NCBI RefSeq assembly: GCF_012927245.1
Contig: NZ_JABBGE010000003.1
Location: 434,001 to 498,000 of the forward strand
Length of the DNA: 64,000 bases
DNA from: Streptomyces sp. R302
GTDB taxonomy: Bacteria; Actinomycetota; Actinomycetes; Streptomycetales; Streptomycetaceae
Direction: 5' to 3'
The stretch's first letter is position 1. Every line of letters begins with the position of its first letter. Of this stretch, positions 20,975-29,407 are shown piece by piece. The translations under genes were made by a program, and so were the position numbers. Below the pieces are notes generated by a model. That model saw only the letters and a list, made by a program, of their open reading frames with translations, did not search any database and had not been told where the DNA came from.

Positions 20975-22312
20975 TCAGACGCGGCGGTGATGGGGGGCCA
21001 GGCTCCACCAGTCCTCGGTGTCGACGTGGACACTGGCGACGTCGTCCAGGCCGAGGTAGAGCCGGGCGGGGCCCTCGCCCTCGGCCAGGATCCGGCCGGT
21101 GGTGACGTTCTGGGCGTCGGGTTCGCGGACGAGGAACTCGCCCTCGCCGTGGTGCTCGAAGACGGCGGCGTGGTGCCGGGCCGCGTTCGACAGCAGCTCC
21201 GAGCCCATGCCGTGGAGCGTGCCGTGGAGGACGCGTGCTCTGCGTGCCGGGAGCAGGGCGGTCCACCACGGGCCCTCGGTAGTGATCTCGACGGTCAGCG
21301 CGTCCTCCGCGGTGTTCGGCACGGGGACGCGTACGGCCCCCGGGCCGCGTAGCTGGCGCGCCAGCCGCACGGTGCGGTTGCTGCGGCGGCCACCGGTCCG
21401 GGCGTGCACCGTGAAGCCCTCCGGGTCGGTGCCCTCGAAGACCAGCAGACACGGCCCCGACCACCCCTCCGGCTTGGGGAGGCGTACGGTCGCGGGGCCG
21501 GTGCCGTGACTGCTCAGCTCCGGGTCGAGCGGCGCGGGCGGCCGGTGCACGGCGGGGCGGGCGAGGCCGTCGAGCGCGGCGCCTCCGCGGGCGAGGATCT
21601 CGGGCACCTGCCCCGGCTCGGCCCGCTTCGCCTCGTCGTAGGCGTCGAACGCGATACGCCAGGAGGCGGCGGTCGCCGGGGTTGCGTGCCCGTGCAGGGG
21701 GTGCCGGGCGAGCCGCTCCCCGTACCGGGTGATCGCGGCGTCCGCGGCCGCCCGGTCGGTGTGGGGCGGCAGCGGGTCGGGCCCCGAGGCCCGCGTACGG
21801 CGACCGCGCAGGTGGACGGCGGCCGAGTGGCCGAGGACGGTGAGCGCCATGGAGGCGCCGAGCGTTGTCGCGGGGGTGACGCCGAAGGCGAGGAGCAGGG
21901 CGCCCAGGGCCAGGCCGAGGCACACGACGTGCCGCGGGACGGTGCGGCGACGGCGGCCGGTCCGGGGTGGCCCGGGCGGCTCGGTGGGCGTGGTGGGTGG
22001 GATGGCTGGGGTACGCGCGTGGTGCCGGTCCTCGGGGAGCCGGTCCTCGGGGAGCCGGTCCTCGGGGAGCCGGTCCTCGTCGGGGTCGCGGAGCCAGGAG
22101 GGGAGCGCGTCCTCGTCGGGCTCGCGGAGCCGGAAGGGGAGCTGCTCGCCGACGTGGGCCTCGTACCGGTCGTGCGACCAGTCGTCGGAACGGTGCCTGC
22201 CGGGGTCGCGGAGCCAGTCGTCGAGCTGGTCGCGGTCGTCGTCGCGGTGCCAGTCGCGCCGCCAGTCGCGGTCGCGGGTGTGGTGTCGGTCGTGATGCCG
22301 GTCGCGCGTCAT
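20975..22312 (-). CDS. hypothetical membrane protein with charged repeat N-terminus
   Basis: This 445-residue protein has no family I recognise. The first ~100 residues are dominated by His, Asp and Arg (MTRDRHHDRHHTRDRDW) with WLRDP repeats and a tandem LPEDR repeat encoded by 15-bp units. Two adjacent hydrophobic segments follow at about 125-165 (VVCLGLALGALLLAFGV and TTLGASMALTVLGHSA). The remaining ~280 residues look soluble and beta-rich, including GPCLLVFEGTDPEGFTVHA. ATG 22312 has GAGGGGG upstream. It is the last of three minus-strand genes after the tail operon terminator and converges on rpoC. Function unknown. Confidence 0.7.
   Translation of the reverse strand: MTRDRHHDRHHTRDRDWRRDWHRDDDRDQLDDWLRDPGRHRSDDWSHDRYEAHVGEQLPFRLREPDEDALPSWLRDPDEDRLPEDRLPEDRLPEDRHHARTPAIPPTTPTEPPGPPRTGRRRRTVPRHVVCLGLALGALLLAFGVTPATTLGASMALTVLGHSAAVHLRGRRTRASGPDPLPPHTDRAAADAAITRYGERLARHPLHGHATPATAASWRIAFDAYDEAKRAEPGQVPEILARGGAALDGLARPAVHRPPAPLDPELSSHGTGPATVRLPKPEGWSGPCLLVFEGTDPEGFTVHARTGGRRSNRTVRLARQLRGPGAVRVPVPNTAEDALTVEITTEGPWWTALLPARRARVLHGTLHGMGSELLSNAARHHAAVFEHHGEGEFLVREPDAQNVTTGRILAEGEGPARLYLGLDDVASVHVDTEDWWSLAPHHRRV
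22027..22080. repeat. 15-bp tandem repeat, about 3.6 copies
   Basis: The unit GGTCCTCGGGGAGCC is repeated exactly three times from 22027 and then partially. On the minus strand it encodes the repeating pentapeptide LPEDR in the preceding hypothetical membrane protein. Copy number probably varies between strains by slippage, staying in frame. Confidence 0.85.
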
Positions 22313-22331
22313 GGAGATCCCCCTCGCGTGA

Positions 22332-22610
22332 CTAGCCGAGCAGCGCCCGGTGGACGCGGAGCAGGGCCCGGGTGCCGATGGCGAGGACCGCCGGGACGTC
22401 GGCTTCCGGTACCCGGTGGGCCAGGGCGAGGGCGTCGACCACGATCGCGTAGTCGTCCACGATCGCCTGGGGTGTGTCGGGATGGCCGGCGGCGGACGCG
22501 TACTCGGCGGCGATCGTGCCGTACGCGAGGACGGTGAGGCGTACCTCCACGTCGAGATCGGTCGGCGGGGTCCTGCCGGGTGTGGGCAGGGCACGGTCGT
22601 CCGTGGCCAT
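22332..22610 (-). CDS. small hypothetical protein
   Basis: This 92-residue soluble, mostly helical protein (AYGTIAAEYASAAGHPD and VVDALALAHRVPEADVPAV) has no motif I can name. ATG 22610 has GGAGG 10 nt upstream. It ends 19 nt before the start of the 445-residue membrane protein, so the two are probably cotranscribed. Codon use is normal for the window. Confidence 0.65.
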   Translation of the reverse strand: MATDDRALPTPGRTPPTDLDVEVRLTVLAYGTIAAEYASAAGHPDTPQAIVDDYAIVVDALALAHRVPEADVPAVLAIGTRALLRVHRALLG

Positions 22611-22762
22611 GGCGGGCCTCCGGTTCTTCGGCGACTGGGCAGTTGTTGCTGATGTGCAGTGTCCGGGCAGGTGGACCCTGGCAACAGGGCCTGTATCAGG
22701 CCGTGTTGGGGCCCGCTTGTTGCCGGGGTCCGGCAGGTGGCGCGGCAGGGTGGGCTGTGGTG

Positions 22763-24301
22763 TCAGCTGTGGCGCAGGACGCGGACCGGTGCGCGGCCGT
22801 TCGTCCCGTCCTCGTTGACGAGCGTGTACCGGTCACCCGAGACCCGCAGGTCGACCGGGTGCCGGGGGGTGTCGTCCAGCTCGTGGAGCGAGACGTCGCG
22901 GACGATACGGCCGGTGCGCGGGTCGATCCGGAGCAGGTCGGTGTCCTTCAGCGCCCAGACCGCGGACCCGTCGCTCGTCAGGCCGTGGAGGTGGTTCTTC
23001 AGCTCCTCCGTGGTCCACAGTCGGCGGCCCGTGGCGAGTGAGTGGCCGACGAGCCGGGACCGCTTCACCCAGGTGGCCCCCTTGCCGGTGCCGCGATGCT
23101 CGTTGTCCCCGGGGCGCACCCCGGGCATGACCAGGGTGTCGCCGACGACGACGGCGGTACGGGTGGGGCGGGCGGCGAAGACGGGTTCCGGCAGGTCGCC
23201 GAGGGCGGGAACGACGCGGAGCTCGTGGCGGGGCGCGGAGGCCGGGATGGTGGCGCGCCGCTTGCCGAGCTCGTCGTACGAGAGGACCGCGCGGGTGCCC
23301 CGTACCTCGCGCTCCCACACCCAGACGGCGAGCGGGCGGGCCGAGAGCACGGCCAGCTGCTCCGGGACACCCCGCGCGGGCAGCGCGGCGCGGGCGGTCT
23401 GCCGCCCGGTTCCGGGGGCGAGGGTGCGCAGGACGGGAGCCTTCCCGGCTCCGCAGTCCGCGACCGTGACGAGGGTTCCGGGGCGGATTCCGGCGCCGGT
23501 TCCGGGGCCGGTGTCGGTGTCGGTGTCGGGGTCGTTGTCGGGGTCCGTGTGGACGAGCAGGGGTACGCAGCCGGGCTCGGCGCGGGTGAGCCAGCGGTCC
23601 TTGCCGTCCTTGGCGTCGAGGGCCCGCCAGCCGTCGGCGGTCGGCAGTAGGGCCAGACCGTGCCCGGCGGCCACCAGGTCGGGGCGCGGCCCGCCGGCCT
23701 TGACCGCCCGTACGGGAAGCGTCGCCGTCCAGCGCGGACCGCCGGTGGTGAGGTCGAGGGCGCGGACGGTGGTGCAGGGCCTGCCCTCGGGGGCGTGCCC
23801 GATCAGGCCGACGCCGCCGGTCGTCTCGCGGCTCATCGCGCACACGACGTCCCGGCCGGGCGGCGCCCAGGACCAGGCGGCGGTGCCGTCGGAGAGCGCG
23901 CGGGCGGTCACCCGGTCGGGCCGGGCCCGGATCACCAGGTCGTCGGTCTGCCAGCTGCCGACCGCCTCGATGCCGAGCGGGCGTTCCGTGCGTGCCTCCC
24001 AGACGCCGACGGCGCCCTCGCCGAGCGTCGTGTACAGCAGGGCGCCTATCACGGCGGCGCCGCCGAGGGAGCCGGCCAGCGCCCCGCTGGACGACAGGGA
24101 CAGTCCGACGCGGAACAGCGGAGTGGTGACGATGAGGCCGATGAACCCGACGAAGCCCCAGATGGCCGGTGCGTCCCCACCGGTCTCGCTGAGGGTGAGC
24201 CCGCACCCGCCGAGCAGGGCGGTGAGGGCGGCGCCGAACGCCCCGCCGAGGACGAGGCCGATCACGTCGTGTGTGTCGTCGGACTTCGGGCGGCTCGCCA
24301 T
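22763..24301 (-). CDS. membrane-anchored PQQ-like beta-propeller protein
   Basis: This 512-residue protein has three hydrophobic segments in the first ~110 residues (VIGLVLGGAFGAALTALL, IWGFVGFIGLIVTTPLF, LAGSLGGAAVIGALLY). A large outward-facing domain with repeated WxxA/LD-type blades follows (TAAWSWAPPG, GGPRWTATLPV, DGWRALDAKDGKDRWLT, GRRLWTTEELKN, DLLRIDPRTGRIV). This is the pattern of PQQ-like/quinoprotein propellers, but nothing shows cofactor binding or catalysis. ATG 24301 has GGAGG upstream. It lies just beyond the tail operon's terminator, so I treat it as a neighbouring unit. Function unknown. Confidence 0.75.
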   Translation of the reverse strand: MASRPKSDDTHDVIGLVLGGAFGAALTALLGGCGLTLSETGGDAPAIWGFVGFIGLIVTTPLFRVGLSLSSSGALAGSLGGAAVIGALLYTTLGEGAVGVWEARTERPLGIEAVGSWQTDDLVIRARPDRVTARALSDGTAAWSWAPPGRDVVCAMSRETTGGVGLIGHAPEGRPCTTVRALDLTTGGPRWTATLPVRAVKAGGPRPDLVAAGHGLALLPTADGWRALDAKDGKDRWLTRAEPGCVPLLVHTDPDNDPDTDTDTGPGTGAGIRPGTLVTVADCGAGKAPVLRTLAPGTGRQTARAALPARGVPEQLAVLSARPLAVWVWEREVRGTRAVLSYDELGKRRATIPASAPRHELRVVPALGDLPEPVFAARPTRTAVVVGDTLVMPGVRPGDNEHRGTGKGATWVKRSRLVGHSLATGRRLWTTEELKNHLHGLTSDGSAVWALKDTDLLRIDPRTGRIVRDVSLHELDDTPRHPVDLRVSGDRYTLVNEDGTNGRAPVRVLRHS

Positions 24302-24449
24302 GTGTCCCTCCCCCTCGCTGTCGCTCCCCGACGGTGATTGTTCCGGCGGGCGGGCGGAGACGTCAGGTGGGGCGGCGGGCACGCCGAGGTTCGGTTCGCT
24401 GCCGGGACCCGGCAGGAGCGGGGCCCGGCAGCGGCGGGTGCCGGGTGCC

Positions 24450-24489
24450 GGGTGGCCTCCGTCCCGTACGGGACGAGGGAAGGCCACCC
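24450..24489 (-). terminator. terminator of the phage-tail operon
   Basis: GGGTGGCCT pairs with AGGCCACCC, enclosing an inner GTCCCGTACGGGAC palindrome. It lies 9 nt beyond the stop of the last tail-operon gene on the minus strand. It marks the likely 3' end of that operon. Confidence 0.65.
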
Positions 24490-24497
24490 GGGGGCGG

Positions 24498-24761
24498 TCA
24501 GCGTCCCGCCAGTTCCCAGATCGCGAGCAGTACCCCCGCGCCCGCGGTGAGCGCGGCGACGGAGGCGAGCGGCCAGCGGGACCGCTCCAGGTCGTCGAGC
24601 CTGGCCTCGTGGTCGGCGAGCTGCTTGTCGGTCTGGTCGCTGCGCTGGACGAGCAGGGCGAGCGAGCCGTCGACGCGGGCGAAGCCGGCTTCGAGGGTGC
24701 CGCGGAGCCGTTCCAGTTCGAGCGCGACCGCGACCGGGTCGTTCGGGTCAGCCTCGGTCAT
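24498..24761 (-). CDS. coiled-coil membrane protein of the lysis module
   Basis: This 87-residue protein has a long charged helix with heptad character (LELERLRGTLEAGFARVD through DHEARLDDLERSRWP, about residues 15-62), then one C-terminal transmembrane helix (LASVAALTAGAGVLLAIWEL). Its ATG overlaps the holin gene end by 14 nt. Small tail-anchored coiled-coil proteins beside holins are common in actinophage lysis cassettes and may act as antiholin or second holin, but the role here is inference. Last gene before the operon terminator. Confidence 0.65.
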   Translation of the reverse strand: MTEADPNDPVAVALELERLRGTLEAGFARVDGSLALLVQRSDQTDKQLADHEARLDDLERSRWPLASVAALTAGAGVLLAIWELAGR

Positions 24762-24981
24762 CGGCGCCGCCCTGTTCCGTCCGCAGCCAGGAGGGCAGCA
24801 GGAGCTGGACGGCGGGGACCGCCATGGCCCGGGTCAGGGCGCCGGCGACGGTGAGCGCGCCGGCGACCCAGGGGAGGGTGGCGGGGATGCCGGAGGCGTC
24901 GACGAGCGCGGGCAGGACCAGGGCGAGGGCGACGGCGGTCTGGAGGACGGTGCGGGCCGTGCGCTTCGCGGCTTCGGACAT
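24748..24981 (-). CDS. putative holin
   Basis: This 77-residue protein has two hydrophobic helices (TVLQTAVALALVLPALVDA, about residues 12-31, and LPWVAGALTVAGALTRAMAV, about 36-55) and a charged C-terminus. Size, topology and position between the amidase and a small coiled-coil membrane protein fit a phage holin that lets the endolysin reach peptidoglycan. ATG 24981 has GGAGAG upstream. It starts 12 nt after the amidase stop. Holins diverge greatly, so the call rests on topology and context. Confidence 0.65.
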   Translation of the reverse strand: MSEAAKRTARTVLQTAVALALVLPALVDASGIPATLPWVAGALTVAGALTRAMAVPAVQLLLPSWLRTEQGGADDRG

Positions 24982-24993
24982 GGGGGTCTCTCC

Positions 24994-25905
24994 TTACGGG
25001 GTGTGCGGGACCTTCAGCGCGTTCCAGGAGGTGGCGCCGGGCCAGCCGTCCGCGTCGGCGCCGCGGAAGCCGAGCTTGCGCTGCCAGGCCGCGTACGACT
25101 GGCGGTCGGCCTCGGTCCAGCGGGGGCCGGGGCCGATCCGGTAGCGGGCGCAGCCCTCGGCCGTCAGCCGGCGGCCCATCGCCGTGATCACCGGGGAGCT
25201 GGGGGCGTCCCGGAAGAACTGGGTGCCGGGGAAGGGGTGGTACTTCGGGGTGGCGGGCCTCGCCGGGGCGGTCGGCCTGGAGGCGGGGGCGGCGCCGAGC
25301 CGCTTCTGCACCCGGTCGCGCATGACGGGCATGGCGAAGCCCTTGGGGTCGCTCTTCCAGTCGGACCACTCCAGGTGGCCGATGACGGACTTGGCGCCCC
25401 AGCCGTGGGCCCGGCAGAGCGCGGCGGAGACCCGTTCGATCGCGTCGAGCTGGGCGGCCGGCCAGGGGTCGGTGCCGTTGCCGAGGTTGACGCACTCGAA
25501 GCCGTAGAAGCGGGAGTTGCCGTCGACGGCGCCGGCGCTGCCCTGGTGCTCGCGCGGGGCCGGGGGCCGGTCGCCGTACGCCTCGGTGACGACGGCCCGC
25601 AGGACGGACGGGTCGCCGCCGCCGGCGTGGTTGGCGCGGCCGTCGGAGACGAGGTGGACGGTGCCGTCCTTGGCGATGACGCCGTGGCAGAGCGGGCCGG
25701 GGAGTCCTGCGTAGCCGTCGAAGCACAGGGCTACGGAGGATGCGGTGCCGCTGGACACCGTGTGATGGATCATGACGCCGTTCACCGGACCCCAGGCGCC
25801 GACGCGGTTGCGGTGGTGGCCGCGCCAGCCGGGGTGCTCGACGACGGTGACGCCTTCGGCGCGGAGCGCGGCGAGGAGCCGGTCCGCGGAGAGGGGAGTG
25901 GCCAT
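24994..25905 (-). CDS. N-acetylmuramoyl-L-alanine amidase (phage-type endolysin)
   Basis: This 303-residue enzyme has no signal peptide. An N-terminal Amidase_2 domain (about residues 1-190) carries the zinc/catalytic motifs VMIHHTVSSG, CHGVIAKDGTVHLVSDG, YGFECVNLGNG and GHLEWSDWKSDP. A proline-rich linker follows, then a C-terminal domain ending TEADRQSYAAWQRKLGF and DGWPGATSWNALKVP, the putative peptidoglycan-binding repeat common in Streptomyces phage endolysins. It should cut the MurNAc-L-Ala bond. ATG 25905 has GGGAAT upstream. Together with the holin it gives the tail cluster a lysis route. Confidence 0.88.
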   Translation of the reverse strand: MATPLSADRLLAALRAEGVTVVEHPGWRGHHRNRVGAWGPVNGVMIHHTVSSGTASSVALCFDGYAGLPGPLCHGVIAKDGTVHLVSDGRANHAGGGDPSVLRAVVTEAYGDRPPAPREHQGSAGAVDGNSRFYGFECVNLGNGTDPWPAAQLDAIERVSAALCRAHGWGAKSVIGHLEWSDWKSDPKGFAMPVMRDRVQKRLGAAPASRPTAPARPATPKYHPFPGTQFFRDAPSSPVITAMGRRLTAEGCARYRIGPGPRWTEADRQSYAAWQRKLGFRGADADGWPGATSWNALKVPHTP

Positions 25906-25984
25906 GGAATTCCCTTCGACGGCCGGAGCGCCCCGCGGCGGCTCGGCCGTCGCGGGGCGCTCCGGAGGGGGCAGGAGGTACGGG

Positions 25985-27433
25985 TCAGGCGGCCAGGGCG
26001 GCCCAGATGGCGTTGGCGTCGGCCACCACCGTGGAGGGGGTGAAGGACGCCGGGAGCGAGGTCTGGCCCGTGGTGGACAGCCGGCCGTGCCGGACGAAGG
26101 CGCCGGGCATCCGGGCGCTGCCGCCCGGGAACTCGCCCACGCTCGCGGCACGGAGGAAGGCCGGACCGTTGTAGTTGGGGCTCGGCCCGTTGACCACCAG
26201 CGCGACCCAGTAGTGCCCCGGCTGCGCGTTGTAGGCGGTGGTCAGCGGGCACACCACGGTCTTGCCCTCGGTGGCGGGGATCAGCGTGGTGAGGCTGGCG
26301 GTGAGGCCGACCCGGGCTCCGGCACTGGTGTAGAGACCGGCGTACGAGGAGGCGCTCAGGGTGCCGCCGACATAGCCGGGGACGTAGAACACCACGTTCC
26401 GTACGGTGGTCGCGGCGTGCAGCGGCACGCCGATCAGGTAGACCGTGCCGTTGGTGCAGTACTGCACCTGGTCCGCCGAGGCCGCCGCCGGGTCGAACGC
26501 CCAGCCGGAGAAGCCCAGGGCGCCGGGGGTCCAGGTCCCGGTGGCCGCGACGGAGTCGACGTAGCTCTTGCGCGTGAGGTGGTCGGGGTTGGTCGGCGCG
26601 GTCGTGGAGAACGGCGGGGTGGTGAACACCTTGGCGCTCTCGATGGTCTGCGCCCCGGTGAGCAGGACCGCGTCCCCGGCCGCCACCGCCGACACGTCGG
26701 CGGCGCTCAGCTGCACCGCGCCCGCCTGCCCGTTGACGGAGGTGACGGGGGCGCCGTCGATCGCCAGATAGCGCAGGTCGCCGGCGGCCGGGGTGAGTGC
26801 GCCGAGGTCGGCGGCGGCCAGCACCACGTCGCCGGTCCGGCCGTTCACGGAGGCGACCGCGCCGCCCGCGGCCGGCAGCTGCTCCACCGGCACCTTCCCG
26901 TCGGCGCCCAGGGTGGCCACCCCGCCGGCGGTGCCGGCGGTGGTGGCCGCGAGGGCGGAGACGTCGGCGGCGGTCAGCACGATGTCCGCCGCGGTCTGGC
27001 CGTTGACGGACCGCACCGGTCCTGCGGGGCCCTGCGGGCCGAGTTCTCCGGCGGGGCCGGGCGGGCCCGGCACGGCGACGTAGTGCGGGGTGTTCGGGTC
27101 CGCCGGGCGGATGTCGGCCAGGTCGACCACGGGGTTCGCGGCGGGCAGGGCGATCTGGTAGACGCGTACCCGGTCCAGGCCGCCGAGCTTCTCGGTGACC
27201 TGGTACGTCCAGTCGACGGGGTTCCAGCCGGGGAGGTCGGTCGCCGGCAGGACGACGGTGAACCGGCCCTCGGCGTCGAGGGTGGCCCGGGTCGGACCGC
27301 CCACGAAGACATCGGCCTCGGCGTGGGTGAGCAGTGCGGGCGGCCGGAACTCGACGGACCCGCTCATGGGGCCGCCGTCCGGGGTGAGGTACCGGGCGGT
27401 GACCTGGACGGTGGAGAGGGACGGAGGCAGCAC
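25985..27433 (-). CDS. tail fibre / receptor-binding protein candidate with collagen-like segment
   Basis: This 482-residue protein begins with a beta-rich N-terminal domain (about 1-115). A short collagen-like VPGPPGPAGELGPQGPAG stretch follows, then repeats of the form SVNGQTAADIVLTAADVSAL, SVNGRTGDVVLAAADLGAL and SVNGQAGAVQLSAADVSAV, and a LTRKSYVDSV segment seen in many phage fibres. The ~200-residue C-terminal beta domain is likely the variable receptor-binding tip. Position between the hub/fibre genes and the amidase fits. Trimerisation and the cell-surface target are inferred. Confidence 0.75.
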   Translation of the reverse strand: MLPPSLSTVQVTARYLTPDGGPMSGSVEFRPPALLTHAEADVFVGGPTRATLDAEGRFTVVLPATDLPGWNPVDWTYQVTEKLGGLDRVRVYQIALPAANPVVDLADIRPADPNTPHYVAVPGPPGPAGELGPQGPAGPVRSVNGQTAADIVLTAADVSALAATTAGTAGGVATLGADGKVPVEQLPAAGGAVASVNGRTGDVVLAAADLGALTPAAGDLRYLAIDGAPVTSVNGQAGAVQLSAADVSAVAAGDAVLLTGAQTIESAKVFTTPPFSTTAPTNPDHLTRKSYVDSVAATGTWTPGALGFSGWAFDPAAASADQVQYCTNGTVYLIGVPLHAATTVRNVVFYVPGYVGGTLSASSYAGLYTSAGARVGLTASLTTLIPATEGKTVVCPLTTAYNAQPGHYWVALVVNGPSPNYNGPAFLRAASVGEFPGGSARMPGAFVRHGRLSTTGQTSLPASFTPSTVVADANAIWAALAA

Positions 27434-27573
27434 GGGGGCTCCTTACGGGTGGTGCGGGGGACGCCGGGACGGGCGTACGCCACGGGCGGGAAGTTCACGA
27501 CGGGCCGGGCGCGGCGGGCGTGCGGGTGCGCCCGGCCGGCCGCGGTGCGCGGCCGGCCGGGCGGCGGGAGGCG

Positions 27574-28290
27574 TCAGGACTGGACGCCGTACAGCGCCAG
27601 CGGGCGGCAGCGGACGGTGCCGCCCGCCGCCGCGACCTTCGCCTGGACCTCGAAGGTGACCGTCGCGCCGTAGTCGGCGGTGAGGCTCTCGGTGAAGACC
27701 AGGCCCGTTCCGGGCGTGCCCGACGGACCCACCGGGGTGCCGTTCACCAGGACCCGCACCTCGGCGCCGGCGGTCCCCTCGGCGGCGACCCGGCAGTGCA
27801 GGCGAGGGTGCTGGACGATGCCAGGACCGCGGTACAGCGTGGTCCACGTGGTCGATCCGGTGGACACCCAGCGGGTGGTGTCCACGGGCTCCGGCAGCGG
27901 ATAGGGGATGTAGGGGCGGGCGAGGCCGCGCTGGGCGGCGTCGTCGGCGACGACCACGTTCCCGCGCCGGTCGAGGATCTGCACGGGCTGGACCGGGAGC
28001 GTGTCGGGGCTGCCGGTCCAGACGGTCAGCGCGAGGGAGCCGTCGTCCCGCCGGACGACGAGGCCCTGCTGCGGGGTGTTCTCGTCCCGGCCGGGTTCGA
28101 CCCGGCCCAGGTAGAGCAGGTCCTCGCCGCCGGCCGTGCGGACCCGCAGCCGGCCGCCGTCGCCGATGACGACCTCGCCGCTGCTGATCTGGTTGAGTGC
28201 CGGGCTGGTGTTCGCGCTGCCCATCAGCTCGCGGACCTGGCGTTCCAGGGCGCGGATGCGGTCGAGCAGGTCGGTGGGGATGATCGCCAC
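27574..28290 (-). CDS. minor tail protein with N-terminal coiled coil
   Basis: This 238-residue protein starts at GTG 28290, 2 nt after the Gp37-like gene stop, with GGAAGGGG upstream. An N-terminal helix LDRIRALERQVRELM (about 8-22) is a probable trimerisation coil. It is followed by SGEVVIGDGGRLRVR, a turn-rich fibre-like segment, and a C-terminal beta-sandwich-like region (VLVNGTPVGPSGTPGTG). Such proteins accompany ReqiPepy6-type hub proteins in actinophage tails. Structural minor tail protein is the best reading. Confidence 0.65.
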   Translation of the reverse strand: MAIIPTDLLDRIRALERQVRELMGSANTSPALNQISSGEVVIGDGGRLRVRTAGGEDLLYLGRVEPGRDENTPQQGLVVRRDDGSLALTVWTGSPDTLPVQPVQILDRRGNVVVADDAAQRGLARPYIPYPLPEPVDTTRWVSTGSTTWTTLYRGPGIVQHPRLHCRVAAEGTAGAEVRVLVNGTPVGPSGTPGTGLVFTESLTADYGATVTFEVQAKVAAAGGTVRCRPLALYGVQS

Positions 28291-28292
28291 CG

Positions 28293-29399
28293 TCAGACCC
28301 CTTCCAGGTAGAGCGTGGCCGTCTCGGCCTTGGTGCGCTGCGGCGGGTTCACCGCCAGGCCGACGACGCGGTACTGCCGGTCGAGGCCCTCCGGATGCCA
28401 CAGGTCGTGGATCCGCAGCCGGACGCGGGCGCCGAGGAGCGCCGGGGTGATCCGCCCGTCGAGGACGACGGTGAGTTCCGGGATGGTCTCGGGGCGGTTC
28501 TGGCGCGACAGTTCGGCGGCGGCCAGGGAGCGCAGCGTCTCCTGGTCCTTCACCCCGCTGTGGTCGGAGGTCCGTTCCAGCCGGGGCCAGCCGCCGAGCA
28601 GGTCCTCGGACATCTCCGCCTCGACGGTGAGCGGCTGGGACTCCTGGGACTGGTCGGTGTTGGCCGATTCGCCGCGGGCCACCCACACGTTCGCCTGCAC
28701 GGTGGAGTCCGTGGGCAGGCTGTAGGTGAGGATCTGGCCCGGGTGGTCGAGCACGATGTCGGTGGTGCCCGTCTGGATCGTCGGGTGGCCCAGCTGGAGC
28801 CGCTTGACGCGGCGCCCCTGGGCGTCGCGGTAGCAGTGGATCCGCCACTCGAACCCGTCGGCGAGCTGGGCCAGCTTGTCGAGCAGTTCACGGATCCGGG
28901 CGAGGGCGGAGTAGGCGTACGCGTAGTCCCGCCGGACGCCCGACATCTCGTGGCCGAGGCTGATGTCGATCCGTCCGCCGGGCTGCTCCTCGGCGTGCGC
29001 GACGATCAGCCGGGCGATGTCGAACTGGTCGGTGGCGGTGCCGAGGAGGTCGGTGGAGAGGATGCGGTGGTCGAGGTACGAGTCGAAGGTGCCGGCCTGG
29101 AACTGCACCTTCAGGCGTCCCTGCTCGTCGGAGACCGGCGTACAGGTCCACAGCACACCGCCCCACCAGATGTCGCCGTCCCGCTCCAGCCAGACCGCGG
29201 TGCGGCCCGGCTGGAGCGCCTCCCGGGCCCGGGCGGCCAGGGAGCCGTCCGGGAGGGGGATCGTCGCGGTGAGCGAACCCGGCTTGCCGATGAAGTCGTC
29301 GAACTTCGCCTCGGTGAGCGGCAGCACGTCCACCACGCGGTCGGTGCGCAGGTCGCAGAAGAGCGCCCGGTAGGCGGGCGTCGTCGGGGATTCGGCCAC
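28293..29399 (-). CDS. Siphovirus ReqiPepy6 Gp37-like tail hub protein
   Basis: This 368-residue protein starts at GTG 29399, 8 nt after the preceding fibre-like gene. Segments such as CDLRTDRVVDVLPLTEAKFD, VWLERDGDIWWGGVLW and WVARGESANTDQSQ, and the C-terminal VRLRIHDLWHPEGLDRQYRV, match the Gp37-like family of actinobacterial siphophages. This family occupies the distal tail hub/tail-associated position. It probably forms the tip ring on which fibres are mounted. No lytic domain is visible in this one. Confidence 0.8.
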   Translation of the reverse strand: MAESPTTPAYRALFCDLRTDRVVDVLPLTEAKFDDFIGKPGSLTATIPLPDGSLAARAREALQPGRTAVWLERDGDIWWGGVLWTCTPVSDEQGRLKVQFQAGTFDSYLDHRILSTDLLGTATDQFDIARLIVAHAEEQPGGRIDISLGHEMSGVRRDYAYAYSALARIRELLDKLAQLADGFEWRIHCYRDAQGRRVKRLQLGHPTIQTGTTDIVLDHPGQILTYSLPTDSTVQANVWVARGESANTDQSQESQPLTVEAEMSEDLLGGWPRLERTSDHSGVKDQETLRSLAAAELSRQNRPETIPELTVVLDGRITPALLGARVRLRIHDLWHPEGLDRQYRVVGLAVNPPQRTKAETATLYLEGV

Positions 29400-29407
29400 G
29401 GTCCGCC

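Noticed and set aside
22659-24854. 731-codon plus-strand frame over the PQQ-like gene
   Set aside because: Arg/Ser/Pro-rich antisense artefact; the minus-strand protein has signal-like and blade-like features.
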